Assembly: GCF_025211055.1 (NCBI RefSeq)
Contig: NZ_JAOARO010000099.1
Location: 117,523 to 181,522, forward strand
Length of the DNA stretch: 64,000 nucleotides
Direction of reading: 5' to 3'
Source of the DNA: Vallitalea sp.
GTDB lineage: Bacteria > Bacillota > Clostridia > Lachnospirales > Vallitaleaceae
In this document: piece after piece, positions 54,223 through 63,905 of the stretch
How the letters are laid out: every line of letters starts with the position of its first letter
Position numbering within the stretch: the stretch's first letter is position 1
Notes under the pieces: generated by a model
Told to the model about the DNA's origin: nothing
What the model saw: the letters and a program-made list of their open reading frames with translations, nothing else
The model's database searches: none
Program-made: the position numbers and the translations under genes

Positions 54223-54344
54223 ATAAATTACTTTAAATAGTATAGTGCAAAAATAAAATAATATTTACAAAAATAATAAAAATAATTACAATTAAAACAT
54301 ATTATAATAAATTAACAAAAATTATTTATATTATTTAAACAATA

Positions 54345-54353
54345 TGATATAAT
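54345..54353 (+). promoter_or_regulatory. Extended -10 promoter before the small secreted protein genes
   Basis: TGATATAAT at 54345-54353 is a perfect -10 with TGN extension; no clear -35. The leader to the ATG at 54520 would be about 160 bases. Confidence 0.5.
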
Positions 54354-54519
54354 ATTCTCATTATAGTATAAAAGGTTGGAAAGATGAGGTGATCACATAT
54401 TGATATATGTACAATAAATAATACAATACAACACAATAATGTTTATATTTAAAAATTATAGAACCTATTATATTATAATAAGCTGTTATATTTAAAATAA
54501 TAAAAGTAGGAGTGATTAA

Positions 54520-54900
54520 ATGTTAAGAAAAAAAGCAGTATTTTTGAGTGTTTTATTAGTGAGTTTAATTGTATTCCAAACAACTAGTGTATTAGCATGT
54601 GGAGTATTTCAAACAGAGTATAGAGCTCTAAAGAATGGTGTAACTGTTGATTTGATAAATACAGCTAGTGAAAAGGGTGATACTATAGGTGCAAAGGTTG
54701 AGTTTTACGATACTTATGGTAATTATTTAAAAACAGTAACAAAGATTAAAAAAGCAAGTAAAGTAAAACATTTCCATCATGATTTTATAGATAAAAGAAC
54801 CATTTATGGTAGAGTAATAGTGACTCCTATTTTTAATGAAAAAGCTGTAATGAGTCCAATAACTATTAATCTTTATCCTGCTTATCCACCAAAAGAATAA
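54520..54900 (+). CDS. Small secreted protein, paralogue 1
   Basis: This 126-residue exported protein has a signal peptide (MLRKKAVFLSVLLVSLIVFQ, cleaved near VLA). The mature part begins ACGVFQTEYRALKNGVTVDL and contains [35 protein letters not shown]. The same GDTIGAKVE...T.TK..KAS.V.HF pattern is in the next gene. A Cys right after the predicted cleavage site (LAC) leaves open a lipoprotein, although the lipobox LACG is imperfect. Predicted beta-rich fold; no known family recognised. AGGAGTGA precedes the ATG. Confidence 0.75.
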   Translation: MLRKKAVFLSVLLVSLIVFQTTSVLACGVFQTEYRALKNGVTVDLINTASEKGDTIGAKVEFYDTYGNYLKTVTKIKKASKVKHFHHDFIDKRTIYGRVIVTPIFNEKAVMSPITINLYPAYPPKE

Positions 54901-54951
54901 ATATAGTAATATTAATGAATTTAATTCAAAAAGTCTAGAGGAGTGATTAAA

Positions 54952-55368
54952 ATGTTAAGAAAAAAGGTATTATTTTTAAGTTTATTATTAATAAGTTTGA
55001 TGGTATTTCAAACAGCTAGCGCATTTGCAAAAGAAGATGCATATAATATGGGTCTAGACTCATGGGAAATAGAATACAAAGTCCTAAGAACAGGTGTAAG
55101 AATTGATTTACTCAAAAAAGATGTTGAAATGGGAGATACCATAGGTGCAAAAGTTGAACTTCTTGATAGAAAAGGTAACCATGTAACAACTATTACAAAG
55201 GTTGAAAAAGCAAGCAGAGTAATACATTTTTGTAAGCTTTTTACAGATAAAAGAGCTAGAAATGGAAAGATAAAAATAACACTTCTTGTTAATAATATAC
55301 CTTATAATCAATATCCATATGAATTTGATATTAAGGAATTTTTAAAAGAATCTAAAAAGTATAAATAG
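54952..55368 (+). CDS. Small secreted protein, paralogue 2
   Basis: The protein has 138 residues with a near-identical leader ([20 protein letters not shown], then SAFAK with an AxA-type cleavage site). The mature core [32 protein letters not shown] and [14 protein letters not shown] parallels paralogue 1, showing a tandem duplication. It differs in having an Ala-type cleavage site and no Cys after the signal peptide, and a Lys-rich C-terminus (LKESKKYK). The start is the ATG at 54952 behind AGAGGAGTG. The function is unknown; the size suits a cell-surface or matrix protein. Confidence 0.75.
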   Translation: MLRKKVLFLSLLLISLMVFQTASAFAKEDAYNMGLDSWEIEYKVLRTGVRIDLLKKDVEMGDTIGAKVELLDRKGNHVTTITKVEKASRVIHFCKLFTDKRARNGKIKITLLVNNIPYNQYPYEFDIKEFLKESKKYK

Positions 55369-55442
55369 AATTATATTACATAGAAATCTATATTTCTACA
55401 CAAATAAGTGTTACAATAGATTTGTCGGGAAACAGATAGGCT

Positions 55443-55485
55443 AAAAAGGTCAGTATAACTAATAAGAGTTATACTGACTTTTTTT
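55443..55485 (+). terminator. Terminator after the small secreted protein genes
   Basis: GTCAGTATAACT at 55449-55460 pairs perfectly with 55467-55478 around a 6-base loop, with an A-run before and Ts to 55485. Confidence 0.9.
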
Positions 55486-55545
55486 CAATATACATTTTCG
55501 TTAGTCTTCTATAACTAAATCAATACCAAACATAGATTTACATAG

Positions 55546-55575
55546 TTGAGTATATCTAAACGATTATGGTATAAT
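55546..55575 (+). promoter_or_regulatory. Promoter of the ABC-F gene
   Basis: TTGAGT at 55546-55551 and TATAAT at 55570-55575, spacer 18, with TG at 55567-55568 forming an extended -10. The start codon is 84 bases downstream. Confidence 0.75.
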
Positions 55576-55658
55576 CTAATATAAATATATTGAGAAAAAT
55601 TAAATTACAAATATTTAATATTAATCCATAAATAAATTATAGATAGGTAGGTTTAAAC

Positions 55659-57581
55659 ATGAATATATTGTCCGCAGAAAATCTCTCTAAAAGTTATTCA
55701 GAGAAAACTTTGTTTGAAAATATAACATTTGGTATTGACGATAATGAAAAAATAGGTTTAATAGGCGTTAATGGTACAGGAAAATCTACGTTACTAAAGA
55801 CTTTGGTAGGCATCGAATCTCTTGATGAAGGAAAAGTAGTTACTGGTAGAGACGTAAAAATTCAATACCTATCCCAGAATCCTGACTTTGATAATGAATC
55901 CACTGTACTTGAACAGATTTTTCAGGGTGATAGTAAAGAAATGAAACTCATAAGGGAATATGAACTAGTAGTTCAGAAATTAGAAAAAGAGTACGATAAT
56001 GTTAAGTTGCAAGATAGATTAACAGAGCTTAATAGTGACATGGATTCTTACGATGCTTGGAAAATGGAAAGTGAAGCTAAAAGCATCCTGACTAAGCTTG
56101 GTATACGAGATTTTGAGTCGAAAATGGGGATTTTATCAGGTGGACAAAGAAAAAGAGTTGCTTTAGCAGCCGCTTTAATTCAACCATCAGATTTACTTAT
56201 CCTAGATGAGCCCACAAACCATATTGATGATACTTTGATTGAATGGCTGGAAGATTATCTTAATAATCGTAAAGGTGCATTATTAATGATTACACATGAT
56301 AGATATTTTCTTGATAGAGTTACCAATAGAATTCTAGAACTTGCCAAAGGCGGGTTATATTCCTATGTTGGAAATTATAGTTTGTACCTAGAAAAGAAAG
56401 CAGAACGAGAACAAGAGGTTATTAATAAGGAATTAAAAAGAAGAAATATTTTTAGAAATGAATTAGAATGGATAAGAAGAGGAGCAAGAGCTAGATCTAC
56501 TAAACAAAAAGCTAGAATAGATAGATTTGAACAACTAAAAGAACAAAAAGTTGATCTTAGACAGCAAAATATGGATATTACAGTAGGGACAAGAAGACTA
56601 GGTAAGAAAATTATTGATATCCATAATGTATCTAAGAGTTTTGGTAGTAATAATGTATTAAAAGATTTTGACTATACAGTTCTTAGAGATGATAGAGTAG
56701 GTATTATAGGTGCTAATGGAATGGGAAAATCTACATTACTTAATATGATTGATAGCAGGTTAACCCCCGATAATGGTAGTATTGATATAGGTGAAACAGT
56801 AGTTATCGGTTATTACTCACAAGAAAATCTTGAGATGGATGAGAGCATTAAGGTTATTGAGTATATTAAAGAAGTTGCAGAATATATTACTGCTGGCGAT
56901 AATTATAAAATAACAGCTTCACAGATGTTAGAAAGATTCTTGTTTACAAAAGAAATGCAATACACTTTTATTAATCGTTTATCTGGAGGGGAAAAGAGAA
57001 GATTGTACCTGCTTAGAGTATTGATGCAAAATCCTAATGTACTTCTACTAGATGAGCCTACTAATGACCTTGATGTTCAAACACTTACTATTTTAGAGGA
57101 ATATATTGAAAATTTTAAGGGAGTAGTTATTACAGTATCTCATGATAGGTATTTCTTGGATAAGATATGTGATAAACTATTTGTTTTCATGGGCAATGGT
57201 GAGGTTAAACAGTTTACAGGAAATTATACTAATTATATTAAGATTAATCCAAATGTTGTGGGTAGTAATGAGGATAATGAAAAAGCTATTAATATAGAAA
57301 AAGAAAATACAAAATCCAATTATAAGCAAAGAGAAAGAGCTCCCAAGTTTAGTTACAAAGAGAAGATAGAGTATGAGGAGATTGATGGTAAGATTGAAGA
57401 AGTTGAGGATAAGATAAGTAAGGTAGAAGAAGAGATTGGTAAGGGTGGTAGTGATTTTGTGAGGTTGCAGGAACTTACTGAGGAGAAGGAAAAGTTGGAG
57501 AGTAAGTTAGTGGAGTTGATGGATAGGTGGGAGTATTTGAATGAGTTGGCGGAGAGGATAATGAGTAGTAATAGGCTTTAA
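55659..57581 (+). CDS. ABC-F ATPase, Uup-like
   Basis: The protein has 640 residues with two ABC modules and no membrane segment: Walker A GVNGTGKST near 37 and GANGMGKST near 353, signatures LSGGQRKRV and LSGGEKRRL, and Walker B LLILDEPTNHID and VLLLDEPTNDLD. The linker has RRGARARSTKQKARI, a Uup-type signature. The C-terminal 80 residues (KIEEVEDKISKVEEEIGK) form a coiled coil, as in Uup. Uup binds ribosomes or DNA branch structures and affects translation and transposon excision. An antibiotic-resistance ABC-F is less likely given the linker and coiled coil. It is monocistronic. Confidence 0.88.
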   Translation: MNILSAENLSKSYSEKTLFENITFGIDDNEKIGLIGVNGTGKSTLLKTLVGIESLDEGKVVTGRDVKIQYLSQNPDFDNESTVLEQIFQGDSKEMKLIREYELVVQKLEKEYDNVKLQDRLTELNSDMDSYDAWKMESEAKSILTKLGIRDFESKMGILSGGQRKRVALAAALIQPSDLLILDEPTNHIDDTLIEWLEDYLNNRKGALLMITHDRYFLDRVTNRILELAKGGLYSYVGNYSLYLEKKAEREQEVINKELKRRNIFRNELEWIRRGARARSTKQKARIDRFEQLKEQKVDLRQQNMDITVGTRRLGKKIIDIHNVSKSFGSNNVLKDFDYTVLRDDRVGIIGANGMGKSTLLNMIDSRLTPDNGSIDIGETVVIGYYSQENLEMDESIKVIEYIKEVAEYITAGDNYKITASQMLERFLFTKEMQYTFINRLSGGEKRRLYLLRVLMQNPNVLLLDEPTNDLDVQTLTILEEYIENFKGVVITVSHDRYFLDKICDKLFVFMGNGEVKQFTGNYTNYIKINPNVVGSNEDNEKAINIEKENTKSNYKQRERAPKFSYKEKIEYEEIDGKIEEVEDKISKVEEEIGKGGSDFVRLQELTEEKEKLESKLVELMDRWEYLNELAERIMSSNRL

Positions 57582-57621
57582 ATATAATTGTTAATTAAAT
57601 AGATAAGAATAAGTAATTTAT

Positions 57622-57661
57622 AAAAGACGATAATTGCGAATGATCGTCTTTTATTATTTTT
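57622..57661 (+). terminator. Terminator after the ABC-F gene
   Basis: AAAAGACGAT at 57622-57631 pairs perfectly with 57643-57652 around an 11-base loop, with a T-rich tail to 57661. The gap to 57911 otherwise holds the promoter at 57821. Confidence 0.85.
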
Positions 57662-57820
57662 GTGTAATTATAATTATTAAATGTTATAAATTTTTTAAAA
57701 AAATTTAAACATTAAATTAAAAACACATAAAAATTTAATATATAATAGTTACGTTGTGTATTCCAAACTAACTAAGAGGTATTAGTACTATATAACTACT
57801 TGTTTTAAGGTATGCTATAG

Positions 57821-57849
57821 TTGAAAAATGTCATATATTAGATTATAAT
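57821..57849 (+). promoter_or_regulatory. Promoter of the Fn3/discoidin-like gene
   Basis: TTGAAA at 57821-57826 and TATAAT at 57844-57849 have the optimal 17-base spacer, 63 bases before the ATG at 57912. Confidence 0.75.
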
Positions 57850-57911
57850 GTAAGAAAATAAGATATAATAATTGTTAATATGTAATTAATTATGAATTAG
57901 GGAGGAAAACA

Positions 57912-60900
57912 ATGAAAAAAATATCAGCTATACTATTAACACTAACAATAATATGTCTTTCTAATATTACAGTTAATGCGGAAGTTCCAACAATTCCAAG
58001 TAATGTTAGAATGACAGGAAATGAAGTAACTATTGAATGGGATAGTGTAAAAGGAGCAACTGAATATAAAGTAAAGCGATCAACAGAAGAAAATGGTCTA
58101 TATGAAACCATAGGAGAACATATTATAGGAACTAGTTATAAAGATGTTATTAAAGATTATAGCCATGATTATTATTATGTTGTAACAGCAGTAAATAGTG
58201 ATGGTGAAAGTGTGCCATCTGAAAAAGTAAAGTGGGAAAGTGGTAATTATAGATATATGATTGTAGAATTTTATGATTCATATAAACTAGGTGGATCTTA
58301 TTCAGGAATCAATATTGCAGAAATTAAGTTATTTAATAGTAATGGACAACAAATAAATTATACCATACCAGTATGTTATGATTCAAAAACTGATGGAGAA
58401 CCTGAATACAATTATATATCAAAATTAATGGATAATAATCTAAGTACAAATGGTTTGTTTTGTTATACCGCTGGACAAGAATTTTGGACAAGGCTAGTAT
58501 TAGAAGTACCAAATAATAAAGAAGTATCTAAGGCAGAAATTTATACAGGTATTTATCGTAAACCTAGAGAAATTAATATATACCAAGCACATACATACAA
58601 CTATAATACTAATTTAAAAGGTAGAGATAATAATGGTTTGAAATATTTTGGGAAAAGCCAAGGAAATAATGTAGAAACAGCTGAAAAATACATTATAACA
58701 AGAGGAGATACTACGCTGAATGCAAAGGGAGGAAATAATAAAATTACATTAAATTGGGAAGCGATAGATGGTATGACCCAATATAGTGTAAAGAGAGCCT
58801 TAAATGAAGATGGGCCATATACAGTAATAGCGAATAATATAACCTCAACTACATATATAGATAAAACAGTAAATAATGGAGATGAATATTATTATGTAGT
58901 TACAGCAACTAACAATGAAAATATAGAACTTAGTTCTAATAAAGTTAAAGCAAGTGCGTCTTCTATAAATCATCTGATTTTAGAATTTGAAGATCATTAT
59001 GATAGTACAAGTACAAATGTTAATGAAATAAAAGTATATAATAATGATGGTGAAGAAGTTAATTATAGCGTTTCAGAAGTCTTTGATTCTGCTATAAACG
59101 GTAATCCACAGTTATGGAACGATAGTACTAAAGGTAAAATTAGTCTTAATGATAAACAAACAGATACTTATACAAGTATGAATTATTCTAGTTCAGTAGG
59201 AAGTGGTACGTGGACAAGGGTTGTACTTGATTTTGAGGCTAATAATGGTATTTCAAAAGTAGAAACATGGGTTGGAAGTACTAACAAGCCACAGAAAATA
59301 AATATATACGAGGCAGAACAGTATAATTTCGATTCCAATATTAAAAATAGAGATAATACAGGAATAGAAATATTTGGTGAAGCTTTTATTAAAGATAAAG
59401 CTGTAGCTGAAAAATATACTATATCTAAAAGCAAATTGAATGCTCCTAGAATTATTGCAAACGCTAATAATGGTTACGTACAGTTAAAATGGGAGGATAT
59501 AAACAATGCTGCAAAATATACTATTAAAAGATCAATTACTGAAGATGGACCATATAACATTGTATCAAGTAATGTAACAGATACAACATATAATGACACA
59601 TCTGTAGTGAATGGTATAACTTATTATTATGTAGTTACAGCTAATAATACCGAAGGTGAGAGTTCTAATTCAAATGAAGTAAGAGCCAAAGTATCTGCTG
59701 CTAATTATCTACTTGTAGATGTATATGACCATTATGATGGTAATAGTACCTACTTAAGTGAGATGGAAGTATATGATAATAATGGAGAAAAAATAAATTA
59801 TACTGTAATAAATGCATTCGATTCAGCCGTAAACGGAACGTCATATTATTGGAACGATACTACATATGGAAGAACAAAATTGAATGATAATGATCTAGCA
59901 ACATTCTATTGTATAAATAGAACAAGTAAAGCAGGAGACGGGACATGGACTAGATTAGTGTTAGATTTAGAAGATAATAATGGTATTTCAAAAATAAATA
60001 TGTGGACAGCTGGTGAAGCAAAACCAAAAGAAATAAAATTTTATGAAGCAGTACAATATAGTTATGAAAAAAATGTTAGAAATAGAAATAATGAGGGTAT
60101 TGAACTATTTGGAGAAGCTTTTATTAATAAAATAGCGTTAAAAGAAAAATATACTGTAACTAAGAGTTATATAGAAGCACCTACAAATGTACAAATAGTT
60201 AATAATAAAACTAAAGCAGAACTTAATTGGAATGAAGTTGAAGGAGCTACAGGGTATACAATTAGAAGAGCTAGTACAGCAAAAGGACCTTATAATACGA
60301 TAGCAAAGGGTATTACTGAAAATACATATACAGATACGACTGTAGTAAGTGGTCAAGAGTATTACTATGTTGTTACAGCATCTAATTCAATGGGGGAAAG
60401 CTCATACTCTAAAGAAGTACAAGTTAATACTTCTTCTACACGCTATCTTATTGTAGAAATATATGATCATTATGATGGGAGTAGTGCTTATGTAAATGAG
60501 ATAGATGTATATAATAGTAGAGGAGAGAATATTGACTATAAGGTAGTACAAGGCTTTGATTCGGCTGTTAACGGGACACCATATTATTGGAGCAATACTA
60601 CATATGGAAGAACAAAATTGAAGGACGATAATTTGGCTACATCTTTTTGTATTAATAGAACAAGTAAAGCGGGTGACGGTACATGGACAAGATTAGTATT
60701 AGATTTAGAAAATAATGATGGTGTATCTAAAGTTAGTGTGTGGACAGATGACGAAGAAATACCACAGAAAATAACTATCTATGAAGCAGATAAATATAAT
60801 TATGATACTAATATAAAAAATAGAAACAATATAGGTATTGAACTATTTGGAGAAGCATTTATAAACAATATTCCTAGTACAAAAGAATATGATATTAACA

Positions 60901-63719
60901 AAAGTTATTTAAATGCTCCTACAAAATTAAAGTTAAATAACAAAAATGATCAGGTACAGTTAAATTGGGTAGCAGTAGACGGTGCAACAGGATACAATGT
61001 AAAAAGATCTAAAAAAGAAAATGGTCCATATGATATCATCGCTAATAATGTCATGGGCGAAACCTACACAGACGATACCGTTAACAATGGCTTTACATAT
61101 TATTATGTAGTATCAGCTGTTAATAATAGAGGAGAAAGTTCACCTTCTAATAAAGTAAAAATTTCTGTAACAGCTGCACGTTATCTTATTGTAGAAGTAT
61201 ATGATCATTATAATCTTGAAGAAACTTACTTGAATGAGATCGAAATATATAATAGCGTAGGAAAGAAAATTAATTATACAGTTACAGAAGGTTATGATTC
61301 TTCTGTCAATGGAACTCCGTACTATTGGAATAACGAAACGTATGGAAAGGAAAAGTTAAAAGATAATAATTATGCAACTATGTTTTCTGTAAATAGAAAA
61401 AGTACAGCAGGGGAAGGAACATGGACAAGATTAGTGCTAGACTTACAAAGTAATACAGGTATTTCCAAGGTTAATGTATGGACAAATAGTATGAAGAAAC
61501 CTAAAAAAGTTACCTTCTATGAAGCAAGACAATATGATTATAAGACTAATATCAAGGGGAGAGATAATATAGGTTTAGAGTTATTTGGAGAAGCTTACAT
61601 TAGCAGTAATGAGGTTGCCGAAAAATATATTATAACTAAAAGCTACTTAGAAGCCCCAAGAAATTTAACTGTTAAAGGGGGAAATAAAAGAGCCGAGCTT
61701 ACTTGGAATCAAGTTGATGGAGCTACTGGATATAATATTAAACGTTCAAAAACACCACAAGGTCCGTATGAATTAGTTGCTAATAATATTGCAAATACTT
61801 CTTACTTGGATCAAACAGTAATGAATGGATCTACTTATTATTATGTTGTAACAGCATTAGATAATAATGGAGAAAGTTCTAATTCAAATGAAGTTAATGT
61901 AAAAGTATCTGCTACTCAATATTTAATTGTTGAAGTTTATGATCATTATGGTAATAATGATAAAGATCCTACTAATATTAATGAGCTTGAATTATTTGAT
62001 TGTGATGGTAAAAAAATTAATTATACACCAATAGAAGCTTTTGATTCTGTTACTAATGGATTACCTTACTACTGGAATGATGCAAATAATGGATATACTA
62101 AGTTAAATGACGATAATAAGTCATCAGCAAGTGCTGTTAAATCTTTGTGCCAAGAAGGAACAGGGTCATGGATGAGGTTTGTATTAAAGCTACATAGTAA
62201 TAGTGGTATATCAAAAGCTGATATTTGGACTAATTCTATTAATAAACCTAGAAGCGTGAATATTTATGAAGCCTTAAGTTATGATTACCTTATTAATGTT
62301 CGTAATAGAAATAATACAGGACTTATTGATTTTGGCTCTATTGATATGGTGGATAATGGAGTAGCAGAGAAATATACAGTATTTCCTAAGTTACCACAAT
62401 CACCATCAACTATTAATTATAAAGAGCAGAATGGACAAATCAATTTTGTATGGTCTAGTGTTACTAATGCTAATAGCTATACTATTAGACGTGCTACAGT
62501 ATCAGGCGGACCATATACAGTAATTGCAGATGGGTTAAGACAAACACAATATGTTGATAATACAGGTGTTAATAATACACATTATTACTATGTAATAACA
62601 TCGGTTAATTCAGCAGGTGAAAGTGAATATTCAAAAGAAATTACAGCAACACCACATATTATTATTCCAAAAGCCCCTGCCCATCTAGTAGGTAAGCCTG
62701 CAGCCTCAAGTGTTAATTTAACATGGAATGTAGTTAGTACTGCAGATACTTATACAGTAAAACGTTCTCAAATAGATGGAGGACCTTATATTGAAATTGC
62801 TAAGGGATTAACTTCAACAAGCTATTTGGATACTGGTTTATTAGATGGTAGTACATACTATTATGTAGTTTCTGCAGTTAACCAAGCTGGTGAGAGCCAA
62901 AATTCTGCTCAATTAAAAATTCGAGCTGGAGCAGTTGCGTTAAATGCACCAACTAATCTTACAGCTATTGCAGATAATCAGAGAATAACATTGAGTTGGA
63001 ATATTGTTAACCATGCTACAGGATATAAAATTAAAAGAGCAACTAATCAAGGAGGACCTTATGTAGACATAGTTGGAGATATATTAAGTAATAGTTTTGT
63101 TGATACGAACTTAATAAATAAGACAACATATTATTATATAATAATAGCGACCAATGATGAAGAAGAAAGTGAAGCATCTGTTGAAGTATCAGCTACTCCA
63201 GGAATATTTATACCAGAACCAGTACTTAACTTTGTAGGTCTTGCTAATGATAATCAGGTAACGCTTAGCTGGGATGTAAATGAAAAAGCAGATTCATATA
63301 TAATTAAAAGGGCATTAACACCCAATGGGCAATTCTCTATAATTGCACAAGGCTTAACAGGTACAAGCTATATTGATACAACAGCTGTTAATAATACATC
63401 TTACTATTATGTTGTAACAGCAGCTAATAAGGCTGGAGAATCAACAAATTCTGCAACGATACTAGTTATTCCAAAAGCAAAAGAAGGTAAACGTGTTATT
63501 TTAGCTTTGACGTTAACAAATGGTATGCAAAAAGATTATGATTTATCACAGACCCAATTGGTTGAGTTTCTTAATTGGTATAGAAAAGCAGTTAATAATG
63601 ATGCCATGCCATATTTTACTATTATAAAAGGTGATAATAAGGGACCTTACTTAAGTAATAAAGATTACATAATCTTTGAAAAGATTTTATATTTTGAGAT
63701 TAATGAATACACAAAATAG
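57912..63719 (+). CDS. Giant secreted modular protein with Fn3 and discoidin-like repeats
   Basis: The protein has 1935 residues with a signal peptide (MKKISAILLTLTIICLSNIT, cleaved after VNA). Residues 24-1490 are six modules of about 245, each an Fn3 domain (for example GATGYTIRRASTAKGPYNTI, then YYYVVTASNSMGESS) followed by a discoidin/F5-8C-like domain (YLIVEVYDHY, later GTWTRLVLDL, then ELFGEAFI). Residues 1493-1855 are four more Fn3 domains without the partner. The last 78 residues (LTLTNGMQKDYDLSQTQLVE onward) form a separate conserved-looking tail. There is no LPXTG, transmembrane end or S-layer motif, so it may be released or held non-covalently. GGGAGG precedes the ATG. Likely surface or glycan-binding role; no catalytic domain seen. 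Confidence 0.82.
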   Translation: MKKISAILLTLTIICLSNITVNAEVPTIPSNVRMTGNEVTIEWDSVKGATEYKVKRSTEENGLYETIGEHIIGTSYKDVIKDYSHDYYYVVTAVNSDGESVPSEKVKWESGNYRYMIVEFYDSYKLGGSYSGINIAEIKLFNSNGQQINYTIPVCYDSKTDGEPEYNYISKLMDNNLSTNGLFCYTAGQEFWTRLVLEVPNNKEVSKAEIYTGIYRKPREINIYQAHTYNYNTNLKGRDNNGLKYFGKSQGNNVETAEKYIITRGDTTLNAKGGNNKITLNWEAIDGMTQYSVKRALNEDGPYTVIANNITSTTYIDKTVNNGDEYYYVVTATNNENIELSSNKVKASASSINHLILEFEDHYDSTSTNVNEIKVYNNDGEEVNYSVSEVFDSAINGNPQLWNDSTKGKISLNDKQTDTYTSMNYSSSVGSGTWTRVVLDFEANNGISKVETWVGSTNKPQKINIYEAEQYNFDSNIKNRDNTGIEIFGEAFIKDKAVAEKYTISKSKLNAPRIIANANNGYVQLKWEDINNAAKYTIKRSITEDGPYNIVSSNVTDTTYNDTSVVNGITYYYVVTANNTEGESSNSNEVRAKVSAANYLLVDVYDHYDGNSTYLSEMEVYDNNGEKINYTVINAFDSAVNGTSYYWNDTTYGRTKLNDNDLATFYCINRTSKAGDGTWTRLVLDLEDNNGISKINMWTAGEAKPKEIKFYEAVQYSYEKNVRNRNNEGIELFGEAFINKIALKEKYTVTKSYIEAPTNVQIVNNKTKAELNWNEVEGATGYTIRRASTAKGPYNTIAKGITENTYTDTTVVSGQEYYYVVTASNSMGESSYSKEVQVNTSSTRYLIVEIYDHYDGSSAYVNEIDVYNSRGENIDYKVVQGFDSAVNGTPYYWSNTTYGRTKLKDDNLATSFCINRTSKAGDGTWTRLVLDLENNDGVSKVSVWTDDEEIPQKITIYEADKYNYDTNIKNRNNIGIELFGEAFINNIPSTKEYDINKSYLNAPTKLKLNNKNDQVQLNWVAVDGATGYNVKRSKKENGPYDIIANNVMGETYTDDTVNNGFTYYYVVSAVNNRGESSPSNKVKISVTAARYLIVEVYDHYNLEETYLNEIEIYNSVGKKINYTVTEGYDSSVNGTPYYWNNETYGKEKLKDNNYATMFSVNRKSTAGEGTWTRLVLDLQSNTGISKVNVWTNSMKKPKKVTFYEARQYDYKTNIKGRDNIGLELFGEAYISSNEVAEKYIITKSYLEAPRNLTVKGGNKRAELTWNQVDGATGYNIKRSKTPQGPYELVANNIANTSYLDQTVMNGSTYYYVVTALDNNGESSNSNEVNVKVSATQYLIVEVYDHYGNNDKDPTNINELELFDCDGKKINYTPIEAFDSVTNGLPYYWNDANNGYTKLNDDNKSSASAVKSLCQEGTGSWMRFVLKLHSNSGISKADIWTNSINKPRSVNIYEALSYDYLINVRNRNNTGLIDFGSIDMVDNGVAEKYTVFPKLPQSPSTINYKEQNGQINFVWSSVTNANSYTIRRATVSGGPYTVIADGLRQTQYVDNTGVNNTHYYYVITSVNSAGESEYSKEITATPHIIIPKAPAHLVGKPAASSVNLTWNVVSTADTYTVKRSQIDGGPYIEIAKGLTSTSYLDTGLLDGSTYYYVVSAVNQAGESQNSAQLKIRAGAVALNAPTNLTAIADNQRITLSWNIVNHATGYKIKRATNQGGPYVDIVGDILSNSFVDTNLINKTTYYYIIIATNDEEESEASVEVSATPGIFIPEPVLNFVGLANDNQVTLSWDVNEKADSYIIKRALTPNGQFSIIAQGLTGTSYIDTTAVNNTSYYYVVTAANKAGESTNSATILVIPKAKEGKRVILALTLTNGMQKDYDLSQTQLVEFLNWYRKAVNNDAMPYFTIIKGDNKGPYLSNKDYIIFEKILYFEINEYTK

Positions 63720-63730
63720 ATAAATCTTTA

Positions 63731-63754
63731 AGGGGTGATAATAATATCACCCCT
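63731..63754 (+). terminator. Terminator after the Fn3 gene
   Basis: AGGGGTGATA at 63731-63740 pairs perfectly with 63745-63754 around a 4-base loop, GC-rich for this region, with an AT-rich but not T-only tail. Confidence 0.8.
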
Positions 63755-63864
63755 ATTATTATAATAACCTGTAGAGTTTAAATAATATATGCCTTATTAT
63801 ACACATTATATACGTTGAAGAATAATTAATTAATATGTATTTATTAACTTGGATGTATTCAATA

Positions 63865-63905
63865 ATCTCTCGGAATCTTGAGAGATCATGTCAGCAAAGC
63901 TGACA
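63865..63905. other. Two adjacent small hairpins near the right edge
   Basis: ATCTCTC at 63865-63871 pairs with 63880-63886, and TGTCAGC at 63889-63895 pairs with 63899-63905 around AAA. No T-run follows and no gene is seen from 63755 to the end of the window. It could be the end of an element or the leader of a gene beyond the edge. Confidence 0.45.

Noticed and set aside
55659..57581. Antibiotic-resistance ABC-F protein protecting against the cluster's product
   Set aside because: It has the Uup linker signature and C-terminal coiled coil, its own promoter and terminator, and lies 23 kb from the cluster.
57912..62390. Periodic repeats as a CRISPR array
   Set aside because: The period is about 738 bases and the repeats are coding Fn3/discoidin-like modules, not 28-37 base repeats with spacers.
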